DNA of 64,000 nucleotides, taken from assembly GCA_026770025.1 (NCBI GenBank), contig JAMXDE010000008.1:2232001-2296000 (forward strand). Reading direction: 5' to 3'. Below the pieces are notes generated by a model. The model made no database searches. It was given only the letters and a program-made list of their open reading frames with translations, and was not told the DNA's origin. The stretch's first letter is position 1. Every line of letters starts with the position of its first letter. Source of the stretch: Craspedostauros australis (taxonomy: Eukaryota; Bacillariophyta; Bacillariophyceae; Mastogloiales; Achnanthaceae). This document shows, in pieces, positions 9,664 to 20,386 of this stretch. A program made the translations under genes and the position numbers.

Positions 9664-11701
9664 TGTCGACTCTACTTGCTTGCGCTGGTATTGTCTTGCA
9701 CTCTATGTGGATGCTTCTCAGCCAGATGGAGTGGAGCGGTAATGGAGCGGAGTGGAGTACAGTCTAATATATAATATAATAGCTCGTATAGTATCCGGCA
9801 CAGTACCCGCACCAGGATGACTCGAGAATGGCGGGATGATGGACGTCTTCCAACTCCAACTTCGCAAGTGTCGCTGCGCTCTCTTGCCGTCTCCGTCGTT
9901 GGTCTCTTGCTCTTCCTTGGTCGTTGCCTTGTGTCGATCTTTGAGCGCCAAAGATTGTGTTCTGTGGTGTACGACTATAATAGTAATATAGCACGAGTGT
10001 GGTGTGGTGATAGTTGTGGTCACTGCTGCCGAACCTCTTCTTCTGTTTGTACTTCTGTTTCTGTTGGAGCGTTGCTGTTGCTGCCAATAATGCCATAGTC
10101 CGAGTGACGGAGTATGCTGCACATGAACAATTGCCTCGATCCATCCATCATCGCATGGAGCGAGAACAACTGAGATGGTCGTGCGGTGCACCATCGCTTC
10201 CCGACAGCATCCATCTCCATTCCACGCAATCGTGGCGCGTGCTCACACATGGCGGAGTCCACACAGATCAGAGTACGCGTACAGGTATCTGCAAAGAACG
10301 GACACGGCCGCAGAGAGGAGAAGTGCCGCATCACGAGGACAAGAGACCAGCAACGCAACACGACGCAACACAACACGACGCAACACAACGCAACACAACG
10401 CAACGCAATAGACAAATCACCAAAAGAGAGAAAGGACAGATGACCCCACAACCCAAACATCAATGTGAGTGCAAAAGCCGAAAAATTTGTCGAGACTGAG
10501 GCCCTTGCACATGATAACTACTTACGAGGCATCATTTTTGGTCACGGGTTCCCATTGGCTTTTCGGTGGACTCAACGGGAAACTAAAGTCACACACATGG
10601 CAATGCACTTAATTTAGCCCTGAGGAAATTCATTCAAGATCCCTGTAAAAGCGTTCCAATGGCAAGGCCGAAAGATACCATGATGGAAGGAGGGAGAGCT
10701 CGACGAACGCACGCGGACGTTGCTTCTTCGGTTTTGTGAATGGTCGAAGGAAGCCGTTGCTGTCAACTGGCGTTTCGTCCACCGAAGATTTGGCGGCTCA
10801 CTTTTCTCCTCTTCCACTAGTGGACTCGTGCTCACTTTAGCGTTTGTGTCGTCGCTGTTGCTGTTGCTGACATGCTTCCCTGTTCTTTGATGTTGCTGAT
10901 GTCGTCGAGGCTGGCGTCTTTGGCGATCAAGATGCAGAAGATGCAGACGATGCAGATGGAGGTGAAAGTTAAAATGGAAGTGCCACCACAGTCCTCTTCG
11001 TTGAGTTGATCAACGATGATACAAACACGCTCGTATTTCCAGTCGAAAAAAGGACCGAGCAGAGTGAACCTCCGACTCACGTGTGCCATGTTGGTTGACA
11101 TTGAGAGCTTCATCCAATGCTAACGTGTAGAGTATGTCACCATCAGGAAGATACAAGACCGTGCGTAGAGGAGGGGCAGTACGTAAGATTGTCGGAGTGT
11201 CGTGGAACAGAATGCTATCCTACGAGCTTCGGCACTGCATGGATGAAATGCAAACGAATCTGGTGGAATCCGTCTTCATTCCCTGCCTCTGGTTTGCTGA
11301 ATGCCGTCTACGACTATATCGACTAACATCAGTCTTGCATTCGACGCAAACGTGGACCGACTGCTCGACCAAAACGATTCCCACGAAACAAGATCGAAAT
11401 TCGATTTTCGGCAGAGTGGATCTGTTTTTGTGTTGTGGCAGTTCGTCGATGAGTCAAAACGTGCGGCAAACAACCACGCAAAGTCACGCAATTCGAAAGT
11501 CACAGAGCCGCGGCGATGAGAACGATCAAAACACAAGCGAAGAACAGAACTTGAAAACGGAACAGGTGCTCCCTCGCTGCTTCGCCACCTTGCAGACTCT
11601 CCGCCACTGCCGCAACAACGACGCAACTCACAAACAAACCAAGAGAAAGGACCTCTGCAAGACCATCGATAGCAACACCAATCCCAGCAACAACCAGCAC
11701 C
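9664..11701. other. Intergenic region with divergent promoters
   Basis: About 2 kb lie between the start of the DUF6824 gene (minus) and the HVA22-like gene (plus). No recognisable coding sequence was found. It includes a CAACGCAACA-type simple repeat at 10352-10412. The 150 bases before 11702 are C/A-rich, typical of a diatom 5' leader. Confidence 0.5.
10352..10412. repeat. CAACACGACG/CAACGCAACA short tandem repeat
   Basis: Imperfect units of 5-10 bases built from CAACA and CAACG follow one another for about 60 bases. It is a simple-sequence tract with no sign of function. Confidence 0.75.
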
Positions 11702-12702
11702 ATGGAGAAAGTCGAAGAATACCTCGTCACAGTCAACGATTTTATGGAGAGATATCCAACAGTCACTCAGAATGGTACGATCGCGGAAAAGCGGCTGTCG
11801 TCCATGGATGCGCTGCGGCAGTATGCGAGGGTTCCGAACCCACCAGGTTGATGCTTCGTTTCTCCAGAATTCCGCGGCGACGTTCTGAGAATTGGGTGGA
11901 TCCCACACCTGGCACGGGCGAATGAACGGCATTGCATGGCAGCAGCAATACGTTTCCATGATGCAAATGATGTCCATGGCCGGTGCCCCATCAATTCACG
12001 GAGCATGCCTATTATCTCGCATTCCTGTCTTGCTCTCTTCACCGCCGCTCTCACCGTTCTTACCCTCTCTGTTTCCTTCTCCAATTCGCATCGTTCCTTT
12101 TGATCGACATCAACCACAATGCCAAACGCAATCCTCAACTGTTGACGATGATTGCTCTCCAAACCCATGAAAAAACGACTATGCGAATCCCCGAATGCCC
12201 ACCCTCACAAACGAAAACACACATGCACATGTATGTACGTGCATACGCAATCCCCGTACTCGGATGAATCACAGAGATCATGAAGACGCTGGAAAAGAAG
12301 ACGGGGCACCCCAAGACATACTTTTTCCTGGGCGCCGTTGCTTTGATCGGCACCATCACCGCGCTGATCGGAGGAATGAAGCTCGTCACGGATCTCGTCG
12401 GCTTCCTCTACCCCGCCTACATGTCCTTCAAGTGCATGGAATCCACCAACGACCTCACGCAAGACGCCACGCAGTGGCTCACATACTGGGTCGTCTTCTC
12501 CAGCGTCACCGTCATAGAGAGCATGGCCGGCTTCATCATCAACTGGATCCCAATGTACTTCCTCATCAAGACCGGAGTCATCATCTGGATGTACCATCCA
12601 AAGACGAAGGGTGCCGAGATGGTCTACACGCAGGTTGTGCGCGCGCACATCGTTCCGCAGATGGAGAAGATGAAGGCGGCGACGGCGACGAAGTCGGACT
12701 AA
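11702..12702 (+). CDS. HVA22/TB2/DP1 (REEP5/Yop1) family ER membrane-shaping protein, two exons
   Basis: Proposed CDS: join 11702-11774 and 12275-12702, 166 residues. Exon 1 starts ATGGAGAAAGTCG in a good context (CACCATGG) and encodes the amphipathic N-terminus ending YPTVTQN. The 500-nt intron runs from GTACGA (11775) to CACAG (12274), and the split codon G|AG joins in frame to IMKTLEKKTGHPKTYFFLG. In Yop1/REEP5 proteins the same region reads N-terminal helix, YP, then KTG.PK.Y, so the junction fits. Exon 2 encodes two long hydrophobic hairpins (from TYFFLGAVALIGTITALIGG and from WLTYWVVFSSVTVIESMAGF) and the family signature YPAYMSFK. Such proteins wedge into the ER membrane and promote tubule curvature and vesicle traffic. 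An ATG-only call at 12280 would miss the first 26 residues. Confidence 0.85.
11775..12274 (+). other. Inferred intron of the HVA22/REEP-like gene
   Basis: It starts GTACGA and ends TCACAG. It is inferred from frame continuity and family conservation on both sides. At 500 nt it is longer than the LRR-gene introns in this window (163-215 nt). No coding content was recognised inside it. Confidence 0.7.
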
Positions 12703-14085
12703 TTGCAGCTGCTTGTTGGAATCGCAAGCGCGCAGATCCATTTACTTGCGAAAGGAGGAGACAAGATGCCGACCCGACTGCTCGGCATTATGCTATTCTC
12801 CTCTGTTCCATCATCACCGGGGTGCATCGCAGCATGCGTGGCTGCGGGCAGAGAGGAGGAGTAGAGTACTATTACGCATGGTATACCACTCCACCATGCG
12901 TACCGTATATTAGCATTACTCCTACACAATAAACACACCATACCATACAGAGTATGGACAGCACCGTCATCATCATAATTCAAGGGCCCATCAGCTGGTG
13001 GATGGGTTGGATCGGATGGTTCAGGAAATGAATTATTGGACGAACGTCGCAGCCAGCCAACATACAAGACAGAACAACAAAAACATAAAAAAATGAAATG
13101 GCAAGGGGAACAACGATCGACCGATCAATTCAAACGGTGGATAAAAGGATGACAACTTGATTGGAATGGATCATGGATCGGTCAGACGTCAAATTTGCGC
13201 GAGTGGTCGATCCATGAAACAGACGCCGAGTGAACATGAACAGCAGATCCCCAACTCGGTGGAGCATGGGAAGAGAAAATGGAGATTTGATTGTGAATTA
13301 TCATTCCATGCATGGATACGAAGGATGGAGGAAAAGGGGATTTGGTTGGACGGAGGTGATTGCATGCGCAGTTGCACCATTGTACTTCTTGGCGGTCTGT
13401 TCCTATTCTACATACATACGGGCATGATCGCAAGTGAACAAACCAACTGTGCCAGCAACACAACCGTTCAGCCATCATGGAGACCGCGACGAGGACAACT
13501 GCGACAATGGAAGACACAACGTGCATCATCTTGAATCATTAGTATTGAAAAACAACATTGATTGAACAAACGCAGCGCAATGCATTTCTTCTCTCGTTTC
13601 ATGCTGTACTTTGCGTCGAAAATACCAATGTTGGTAGGGCTGTTGGCTGTACTACATACTCGCACGAGTAGCATGACTGCAAAGAGCAACCGTATCGCGG
13701 TGGGTTGTTGTTGTTGGTCACTGTCGTTGTTCTTGGTTGCCGAAAATGGCGAGAAAGACGAAGTGTGGGTTTGTGGCGTGAGAATCGTTGTCTTGTTTGG
13801 TTGGACGAATCTTCGGACACGTCACGTTTTGCATTTCCGACCAGCACACATTTGAGTCGCTGAGTTGATTCGCGTAGTGACGATGGAAAAAGACAACGAC
13901 GCACACGTACTCCAACCGATACCATACGCACCAACCATCGCCACCGTCATCGTCGTTGCCGTTGTCGACAAAAATACCGAAAGACATTCCAAACAACAAT
14001 TCAGCCCATGACACCTTACCTCACACCTCACACCTCACACCTCAACCACCACAAACTTGAACACCCGCCACCCCGCAGATTCACC
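12703..14085. other. Intergenic region without recognisable genes
   Basis: Only short frames of random composition are seen on both strands. The last ~70 bases are C/A-rich with a CACCTCA repeat (14012-14043), consistent with the 5' leader of the gene at 14086. Confidence 0.5.
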
Positions 14086-14586
14086 ATGAAATTCACCAGC
14101 AGCATCCTCTCCATCGTGGCAATTGCGTCATCCACCACAGCCTTCACAACGGGCCCAGCCGCACGATCCCAGCACACTGCTCTCCAGGTCATCGATCCCA
14201 CGGCCGTGACGGAGGCCGCCAACAGCGGCGTGGACTTTGGTGCTGTCGCAGGTGGCGTCGGTGGACTCGGTGCTGCCGTCGCGGCCGCCGTCGGATTCGC
14301 CACGAAGTCGTCAGAGAAGCCAAGCAAGGCTGCCGTCGAAGAGATCCCAGAGCCAGAAGCAATCGATGTGTCGATTCCGTACAACGCCGCCGCCCAGTTG
14401 GCATTCGACGCCAGCGCATTGGAGGCATCCGAATTCGCCACCTTCGAGGAGGCCTACTTGGCCAAGACTGTCGCCGAAGTCACTTTGAAGAAGATGCAGC
14501 GCGATGCTGCCCTGTTCGAGACCAGCGTCGTGGCCAAGGCCGTCAAGGCGTACGATGAGTTGATTGCCACAACGACGAAAGAGTAA
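14086..14586 (+). CDS. Small putative plastid-targeted protein of unknown function
   Basis: The product has 166 residues. The ATG at 14086 (TTCACCATGAAA) is preferred over an in-frame ATG at 14008 because it places a signal peptide first: MKFTSSILSIVAIASSTTAF, followed by TTGPAARSQ. A hydrophobic signal ending in ..AF and then a basic Ser/Thr-rich transit-like stretch is the bipartite presequence (ASAFAP-type) of diatom plastid proteins, although the +1 residue here is Thr rather than the usual Phe/Trp/Tyr context. A Gly/Ala-rich segment (residues ~49-70, GAVAGGVGGLGAAVAAAVGF) may be a membrane helix. The C-terminal half is Ala/Glu-rich and helical. No family was recognised. Confidence 0.7.
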   Translation: MKFTSSILSIVAIASSTTAFTTGPAARSQHTALQVIDPTAVTEAANSGVDFGAVAGGVGGLGAAVAAAVGFATKSSEKPSKAAVEEIPEPEAIDVSIPYNAAAQLAFDASALEASEFATFEEAYLAKTVAEVTLKKMQRDAALFETSVVAKAVKAYDELIATTTKE

Positions 14587-16225
14587 GAGTACGCGCAAGG
14601 CACACAACAACAACAACTACAACAATGGGAAACAGGATGCAATGCAATTGGAGGACGCATTGTCGCTGGCATGCATGATGTGAACGGAAGGCTTTTCTGG
14701 ATGACACAAGAACAATGCTCTGTTCGATTACGACGCTCATCGTATTGTTCTTGGAAAGATGGATGGACAAACAGACATGTGTAGGTACATTGAGGACACA
14801 CGAGCGCGCTGCCATGCGATGCGACGCAGAAATAGTATCAAGCTAACTTAGAACACGAGTATAGTGCTATTGCGTACCCTCCGCTCTCTCTCTCCCTCTC
14901 TCTACGTATGGTACATCGTATTCTACAACATGAATGAACAATACGAGTACTTTTGACATGGACGTTTGTTGGAACAAATTCTTGTGAAATAGGAGCATGC
15001 AACCGAGTCTCCCAAACGGGAAAGAAGCATGGTAGGGTGTGAGTTTTGAGGAGGAGAGTCGGCTTTTTGTGAATTCCTGAATGGAATGGAGGGAGAGACA
15101 TGTTGATGTGCAGAAGAAGTGATGCTGTTGTGCCATAGTCGTACGTACTAGAGTAGAGTACCCTCTAGTACCATGCCATGCGGGCCACCGTATCCGCCTC
15201 TTTCGTGAAGCTTTCTCTACATTGAATACAGCTAGCTTGCAATATTGAAACGAGAACACGATTCATATGCGGTCGTTCCAGTCGACATAGCTCGTGACCG
15301 AGAAAGAGACAACTGTGTCACGTAGATGATTGTGTAAAACCAGTACTAAATCGAGACAATCAACGGAAGAGGACCTCGCGCAGCGAACGGCACAACATCA
15401 CAAAACAACAAGAACAACACGCAAAACATGCACAGCAGCAAAAGGAGAATTTCGCACACACTCACGAGAACAGATGGCGGACACGACAACACGACAACAG
15501 CACAGCACCAAAGCACGCCGCAACGAGATTGGGAAAACCGAGAGAGAGAGGATTGAGGACCTCGCACAACGAAGAAGGGGAATCTGCCGGATCACACAAT
15601 CCAGAGACCACAAGAAGAAACCCTTCTCATCTCCTTCCACTCCCTCCATCAGCCGACACCCTTTCATCACGACTCCATCCGCGAAATAGCATTGGGAATA
15701 GCTCGCAGGCCGCTTGATCCACGGTCTATTCTATGCTCGTGCGAATCTACTACTGATAGAGAGGCATTGATGGTACATCACAGGTGGGAAGGCAACGGAA
15801 CAACGGAAAGACAAGAGACAAGAGGAAGAGACAAGCACGACGAAAGCAACAACATCGGAGAACAAAAAGGAGCACGCGGACTCTAACAATCCCCAGACGC
15901 GCCACGCTCGAGAGGACATCTCTCCTGAATGCAGGAGAACTGTTCCTCTTGATTCTTCTGCCTCTGCGGCGTGCTTGCTGCCGAACTTCCCACCAGCGTG
16001 ACACGAGTGATCGCAGGGCGAAGCGTCCTTCTCCGACAGAACAATCGGACAACGTCTCATCCCTTCATCACAGCAGCGTCAGCGCTGCATCGAACTGTCG
16101 CATGCTGCTATCCCTTGGCAGAAGCACATTCTCAGCAGATCAGAATATAGTACCATAGTCTTGGAGGATTCAGAATACATCCACGCGATCAAAAGCACCA
16201 GAAAGAGCAACTGTAGGCGACTTCG
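14587..16225. other. Intergenic region without recognisable genes
   Basis: Plus-strand sequence from about 15350 to 15680 is strongly C/A-rich (AACAACAAG, CGACAACACG runs), which makes open frames by composition only. This may include the long 5' leader of the zinc-finger gene at 16226. Nothing else was identified. Confidence 0.5.
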
Positions 16226-18184
16226 ATGTCACCATCGACGACGATGGCACGCAGCAACGCCGCAACGCCTCGGCTGGAGGTGCACAGCGCACAGGTAAAG
16301 CAGCAACCGCAAAAGACTCTCAAGCACAAGAGGAGGTACTGCAAGAGGGAGGGATGCGACAGCATCGTCAAGTCGCAGGGCCTGTGCCAAAAGCACGGTG
16401 CCAAGCCACGCAAATGCAGGGTGGAGGGCTGCGATAAGCAGGCGCAAGGCAACTTCGACAGGATGTGCAAGAAGCACTTCAAGGAGATGAAGCGTGCCAC
16501 CACGCCTCTCCCGTTGCCACCACCAGATAAGACCCCACCAGCTCCACCTGAGGGCGCGAGCGTGTACGATGATATCTTCACCAAGTCCATCAACTTCTTC
16601 CGCCGTTCGGTCGACGACAAGATGCCCCTCGTCGCGCACCTCAAGGAGGGTTTCGATACGCTCAAGCCACCAGCATGGCACCGCAACGAGGAGCGTCGGG
16701 CCAGAGGTTTGCACGTGGTCAGCAACCCGGCGACGCAGCTGGAAGGATGGGAACGTGAGCTGGTCTGGATGGAGATCCTCATGCTCACGGGCGCGCCCAA
16801 CGCCAGCTTCCGTCATTTAGCCAGAGGGTGGGGACGCGACAAGGGCTTTCACATGGTGCTAGCGCAGTTCATTTGCGAACGCCATGGCAACGTCGAACGT
16901 AAGAAGCGCAAGGGCATCAAGCAGAAGCAGCTGCAAGCCTCTGGCAAGATGCCACCCAAGAAGCCACGCCGCGCGCCTCGCAAGAGGTTGCATCCGGCCG
17001 GGTTGAGAAAGAATCAGACACAGCAGCTACAGCCACAGCAACTACTGCTTCAACAGCAGCTGCAACAGGCACAACAGCCACCGGCAACCAACGGAGCAGA
17101 GGAGGTAGACGCGGGAGACAATGACAACAGTGGGGTCATCTCGGCAGATGTTTGGGATGACACGCTCTACAACGATTCGCAGACCAACGAGTCGTTGGTG
17201 GCGGATATTTTCAACTTTTCACCGCAGGACTTTGCCAACATGTCCCATCGTTGGAGGTACGAAGATCATGAAGATGAGACGGCATCCGAGGCGGCCTCTG
17301 CGTCCACCAATCGCACCGAACCGACCCATGCCACACAGTACAGCGACATGTCACAGCAGAACGATGGGAGCTTCGCGAGTGCTATTGCCAATGGCGGTGG
17401 AGGCGGTGGTGCAGTCATACAGCAGCAACAACAACAACAACAGCCGCAACAACAGCAACATCAGATGCAACAGCAGCAGATTCATCATGGATATCCTCCT
17501 CAACAACAACAGCAGCAGCAGCAAAGATTGTTTCCGCATGTACTTCAGCAGCGACACGCTCAGCACCAATATCAACAAGCACAGCAACAAGCGCAATCGC
17601 AGCCGCAACATCAGCAGCCGCAACAGCAACAGCATCCTTCGCCCATAGCAGAGCAAGTCACGGCAGCTGAGAGCGTGGCGCAGATGCACAATCGAGCAGC
17701 AGAGGAGCCACCGCTGCTGCAAGTCCCAGAAGATCAGCCGGTGGGACAGCCCTTTGATGAACGCTTCAGTGAGCAGCAGCAACCACAACAGCAGCAGCAA
17801 CAACAACAGCAACAACAACAGGGACAGATCCAAGCAACTAAGCTCGAAGACAATCAACAACAGCAGCAGCAGCAGCAGCAGCAGCAGGACTTTCACTTCC
17901 AGCAACAGCAGCAACAACAAGCGCAAGCACAACAACTGCAACCGCAGGGACAGTTCCAACCGCAGCAGCAACGGCAACAACAACACCCACAACATACCCA
18001 GCCACAACAAAGTCAGCACATGCAAACGCCACAACAACCCAATCAAACAGCGACTCAGATGCACCATCAGCCGCAGCAAGTCCAGGAGCAACAGCAGATC
18101 CAGCAACAAGGACAGCAACCGCAGCAGCAGCAGCCGAAACAGCAAAAGACACAGCTCAATCACCCAGACAAGGAGTTTTGTTGA
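16226..18184 (+). CDS. Zinc-finger (WRKY19-like) protein with long polyglutamine tail
   Basis: The product has 652 residues; the first ATG is at 16226 and a second at codon 7 is also possible. Two Cys/His clusters follow one another: C39-x4-C44-x9-C54-x3-H58 and C64-x4-C69-x11-C81-x2-H84, the small repeated finger seen in stramenopile WRKY19-like proteins. Residues ~115-235 form a conserved-looking helical region (FFRRSVDDKMPLVAHLKEGF, WERELVWMEILMLTGAPNAS), then comes a basic stretch KMPPKKPRRAPRKR, a likely nuclear signal. From ~residue 390 to the end the protein is dominated by Gln (CAG/CAA mixed), with His, Pro and Met. The build suggests a transcription regulator with a Gln-rich activation region (inference). 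Antisense poly-Leu frames are composition artefacts. Confidence 0.8.
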   Translation: MSPSTTMARSNAATPRLEVHSAQVKQQPQKTLKHKRRYCKREGCDSIVKSQGLCQKHGAKPRKCRVEGCDKQAQGNFDRMCKKHFKEMKRATTPLPLPPPDKTPPAPPEGASVYDDIFTKSINFFRRSVDDKMPLVAHLKEGFDTLKPPAWHRNEERRARGLHVVSNPATQLEGWERELVWMEILMLTGAPNASFRHLARGWGRDKGFHMVLAQFICERHGNVERKKRKGIKQKQLQASGKMPPKKPRRAPRKRLHPAGLRKNQTQQLQPQQLLLQQQLQQAQQPPATNGAEEVDAGDNDNSGVISADVWDDTLYNDSQTNESLVADIFNFSPQDFANMSHRWRYEDHEDETASEAASASTNRTEPTHATQYSDMSQQNDGSFASAIANGGGGGGAVIQQQQQQQQPQQQQHQMQQQQIHHGYPPQQQQQQQQRLFPHVLQQRHAQHQYQQAQQQAQSQPQHQQPQQQQHPSPIAEQVTAAESVAQMHNRAAEEPPLLQVPEDQPVGQPFDERFSEQQQPQQQQQQQQQQQQGQIQATKLEDNQQQQQQQQQQQDFHFQQQQQQQAQAQQLQPQGQFQPQQQRQQQHPQHTQPQQSQHMQTPQQPNQTATQMHHQPQQVQEQQQIQQQGQQPQQQQPKQQKTQLNHPDKEFC

Positions 18185-18718
18185 CGAAACAGGAATAGAA
18201 GCATCACCTTGAAATTTGATCAATGCTATCACCTTTTTCAGTACTCTATCTTGAAGCCTTCTTTCATGAAAGGAATACTTTTCAGTGTCAACCCTTTGTG
18301 CTTGCTATTTACATCTGCTGAAATGCACGCACATGGGACAAGTAGAGCACATGATTTGAATCACACACTATGTTCTTGTCCAGTGCTCTTGTCCAGTTCA
18401 ATCGATTGTGCGCGATTGGAGAACTCGATCCAACGAGCATCGCACCATGCACGAATAGTAGTCCATAAGTTAACCGAACGCAGAATACCAGTGACGTATT
18501 GATGCTCAATACTTGTCGTTGAATGCAGAGTATGTAGAGCGCTATCTTTGTTCTTTGCGTGTGCTCATTTTGCGGATCTACCCGTCAAATCGGTCCTTTG
18601 AAAACAGAGGCATCCCATCACTATTGTCGCCGTCGTCGTCATCACCATTTTCATTATGATCATCGTCACCATCCAAATCTCATTGTTTGCTTTTGCTCTG
18701 CTTGTTCTCATTGCTGCC
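18185..18718. other. 3' intergenic gap between convergent genes
   Basis: About 530 bases lie between the stop codons of the zinc-finger gene and the minus-strand eIF1 gene. No coding sequence was seen; the 3' UTRs of both are expected here. Confidence 0.5.
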
Positions 18719-19300
18719 TTAGAAACCGTGCAACACGATGCTCTCTCCATGGCAGATTTCTTGGTCCACCAAAAAGCTTTTGACGTTCGTTCTCTGATCA
18801 CCTGACAGTTGGATGACTTCACCCACCTCCTCATCTTTCTGCACGGCACCGTTGCAGCTGAAGTTCTTCTTGAAGGCCTTGCAAATGCGCTTCACATCCA
18901 GATCATCGGCAAGCCCGGCGACGGTCGTGATACACTTGCGTCCGTTACGCTGCTGAACACGCACGTGGACCTTCTCTTCGTTGGAGGCACCTCCCTTGTC
19001 ACCAGCGTCCTCGAAGGCGTCTGCAAGGTGAATGGGTATGACATAGCGCAATGTTCCGCAATGAATCGCATGTAGTGTTGTGTTGAATTGTCGAGACGAA
19101 AGAAAGTGGAATGGAACGAAATGGAATCGATGGTTGAAGAGGGATGGGGTGTGCATGTTCGGGATCGTTAGCGAGGTCCAGAACGGGTCAAAACATTGGA
19201 TCATCACGGCTCATACACGTTCTCCATTGTGCTCAAACCACATGCCCGACGATCAACCGTAGACAGACGCACCAAATGTGTTGAATTGCATGGAAGTCAT
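18719..19300 (-). CDS. Translation initiation factor eIF1 (SUI1), two exons
   Basis: Proposed CDS: complement(join 18719-19020, 19273-19300), 109 residues. The SUI1 fold is unmistakable: VHVRVQQRNGRKCITTVAGL, AFKKNFSCNGAV, GEVIQLSGDQR and the C-terminal HGF. eIF1 binds the 40S subunit near the P site and enforces AUG selection. The first exon is only 28 nt (encoding MTSMQFNTF plus one base); the 252-nt intron starts GTGCGT at 19272 and ends TTGCAG at 19021. Joining gives FDAFEDAGDKGG, matching the FDPF-D stretch that precedes the SUI1 core in other eukaryotes. The in-frame ATG at 19207 would read through the intron and is rejected. Confidence 0.92.
19021..19272 (-). other. Inferred intron of the eIF1 gene
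   Basis: It begins GTGCGTCTGTC and ends CACCTTGCAG on the minus strand. It is supported by frame continuity and by conservation of the eIF1 N-terminus. It is phase 1, splitting an Asp codon as G|AC. Confidence 0.8.
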
Positions 19301-20386
19301 GGTGCTGCTATTTCTCTTCGATGGTGACTTGTGAGTACGAGACTGTGCTTCGATTTCGTTTTGGTTTGTGTTGTTGTGGATGCATTCGATTTCGTCGCAT
19401 GTTTCAACACGCAAAGGCAAACAGAGATCGCGTCGCAGCGAACAAGAACGAACGGCGACAAACAACCACCATGGTCAATCGATGTTGTTTTAGGGGTGAC
19501 CTGCGTCTGCCCGTATGTCACGAGGTCGAAAGTGACAGGCCATCAATTTTCATTTCGTATTTACCGCAGCTTCCAATGCAGTCCATCCAATCGGGACTAG
19601 AGAGTGCGGAGTCAAGCGCAGAGTTAGCCCACATCAGTGAGCTCTGTGCTCTCTTGCTATGTCTGCGGGGCATGGTACCAACAGAACCATCGTTGATGAC
19701 AACATACCAGTACGTCTGTAGTTCCTGCATCACATCACGAAACATTGAATTTAAAGTTATGTAATTCCCCATGTTCTTCTTTCTTTGATGCTTCCATGCT
19801 AGAGTCCACGTCGCACTGACAGAGACATAAAAAATCCCCTCGAGCGAGTCGACCTGCCCTTTGACATGGACCTCCGTACTCATGGGTTTCCAAACCAAGC
19901 ACATACTCATAATCCTTAAAATCTCCTTATAAATACTTAGCCAATACATTGTTGAGCTAGGTCCTATATAGTTTTATGGACCCATCAATGTGCGCATTGT
20001 TGACCGTTTGCGGGTTTCAGCGCTGCGCTTCCGACTACATCGATCCAACTGGACGTGTTCCTGTTCTTTGTTTCAGCGATTTTGCTCCCATTTTGAATGA
20101 TTTAGTCTCTGAGCACGAGTTTTGGGATCATTTGGGCCGTGGGGGTCGTTGGGGTTGGAACGTCTGGTGGTCGGCTGGTGCGGTCATCCGATCGTTTTTG
20201 ATGACTCCTATGCACCACCAGTATAGAGGATATACATGAGCATGTGTCAGCAACAGAATCCTTTCAGAGCAGGAGAACACTCAATTTCGAGGACCTCAGC
20301 TCGAAACAGCAGCAACAACAACAACAACAACAAACGCTAGATAGGATCCTCTTCTGTGTGTCTTGAGGTCTCTCCCTTGCAGCATC
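19301..20386. other. Region upstream of eIF1 up to the first solo-type LTR
   Basis: It should contain the eIF1 promoter. A plus-strand frame at 19976-20239 (87 residues, Trp-rich: GGRWGWNVWW) and a minus-strand frame at 19518-19949 look somewhat protein-like but match no family known to me, and may be decayed mobile-element pieces. A CAA microsatellite occupies 20309-20336. Confidence 0.4.

Noticed and set aside
10352..10412. Regular short repeats that might suggest a CRISPR-like array
   Set aside because: Units are 5-10 bases with no unique spacers, and the genome is eukaryotic; it is a simple-sequence tract.
17351..18232. Minus-strand poly-Leu open frame of 293 codons
   Set aside because: It is the antisense of CAG/CAA glutamine repeats, a composition artefact opposite a clear zinc-finger gene.
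19021..19207. Longer eIF1 N-terminus from the ATG at 19207
   Set aside because: It would translate the intron; the extension has no family similarity, whereas splicing to the 28-nt exon gives the conserved FDxF segment.
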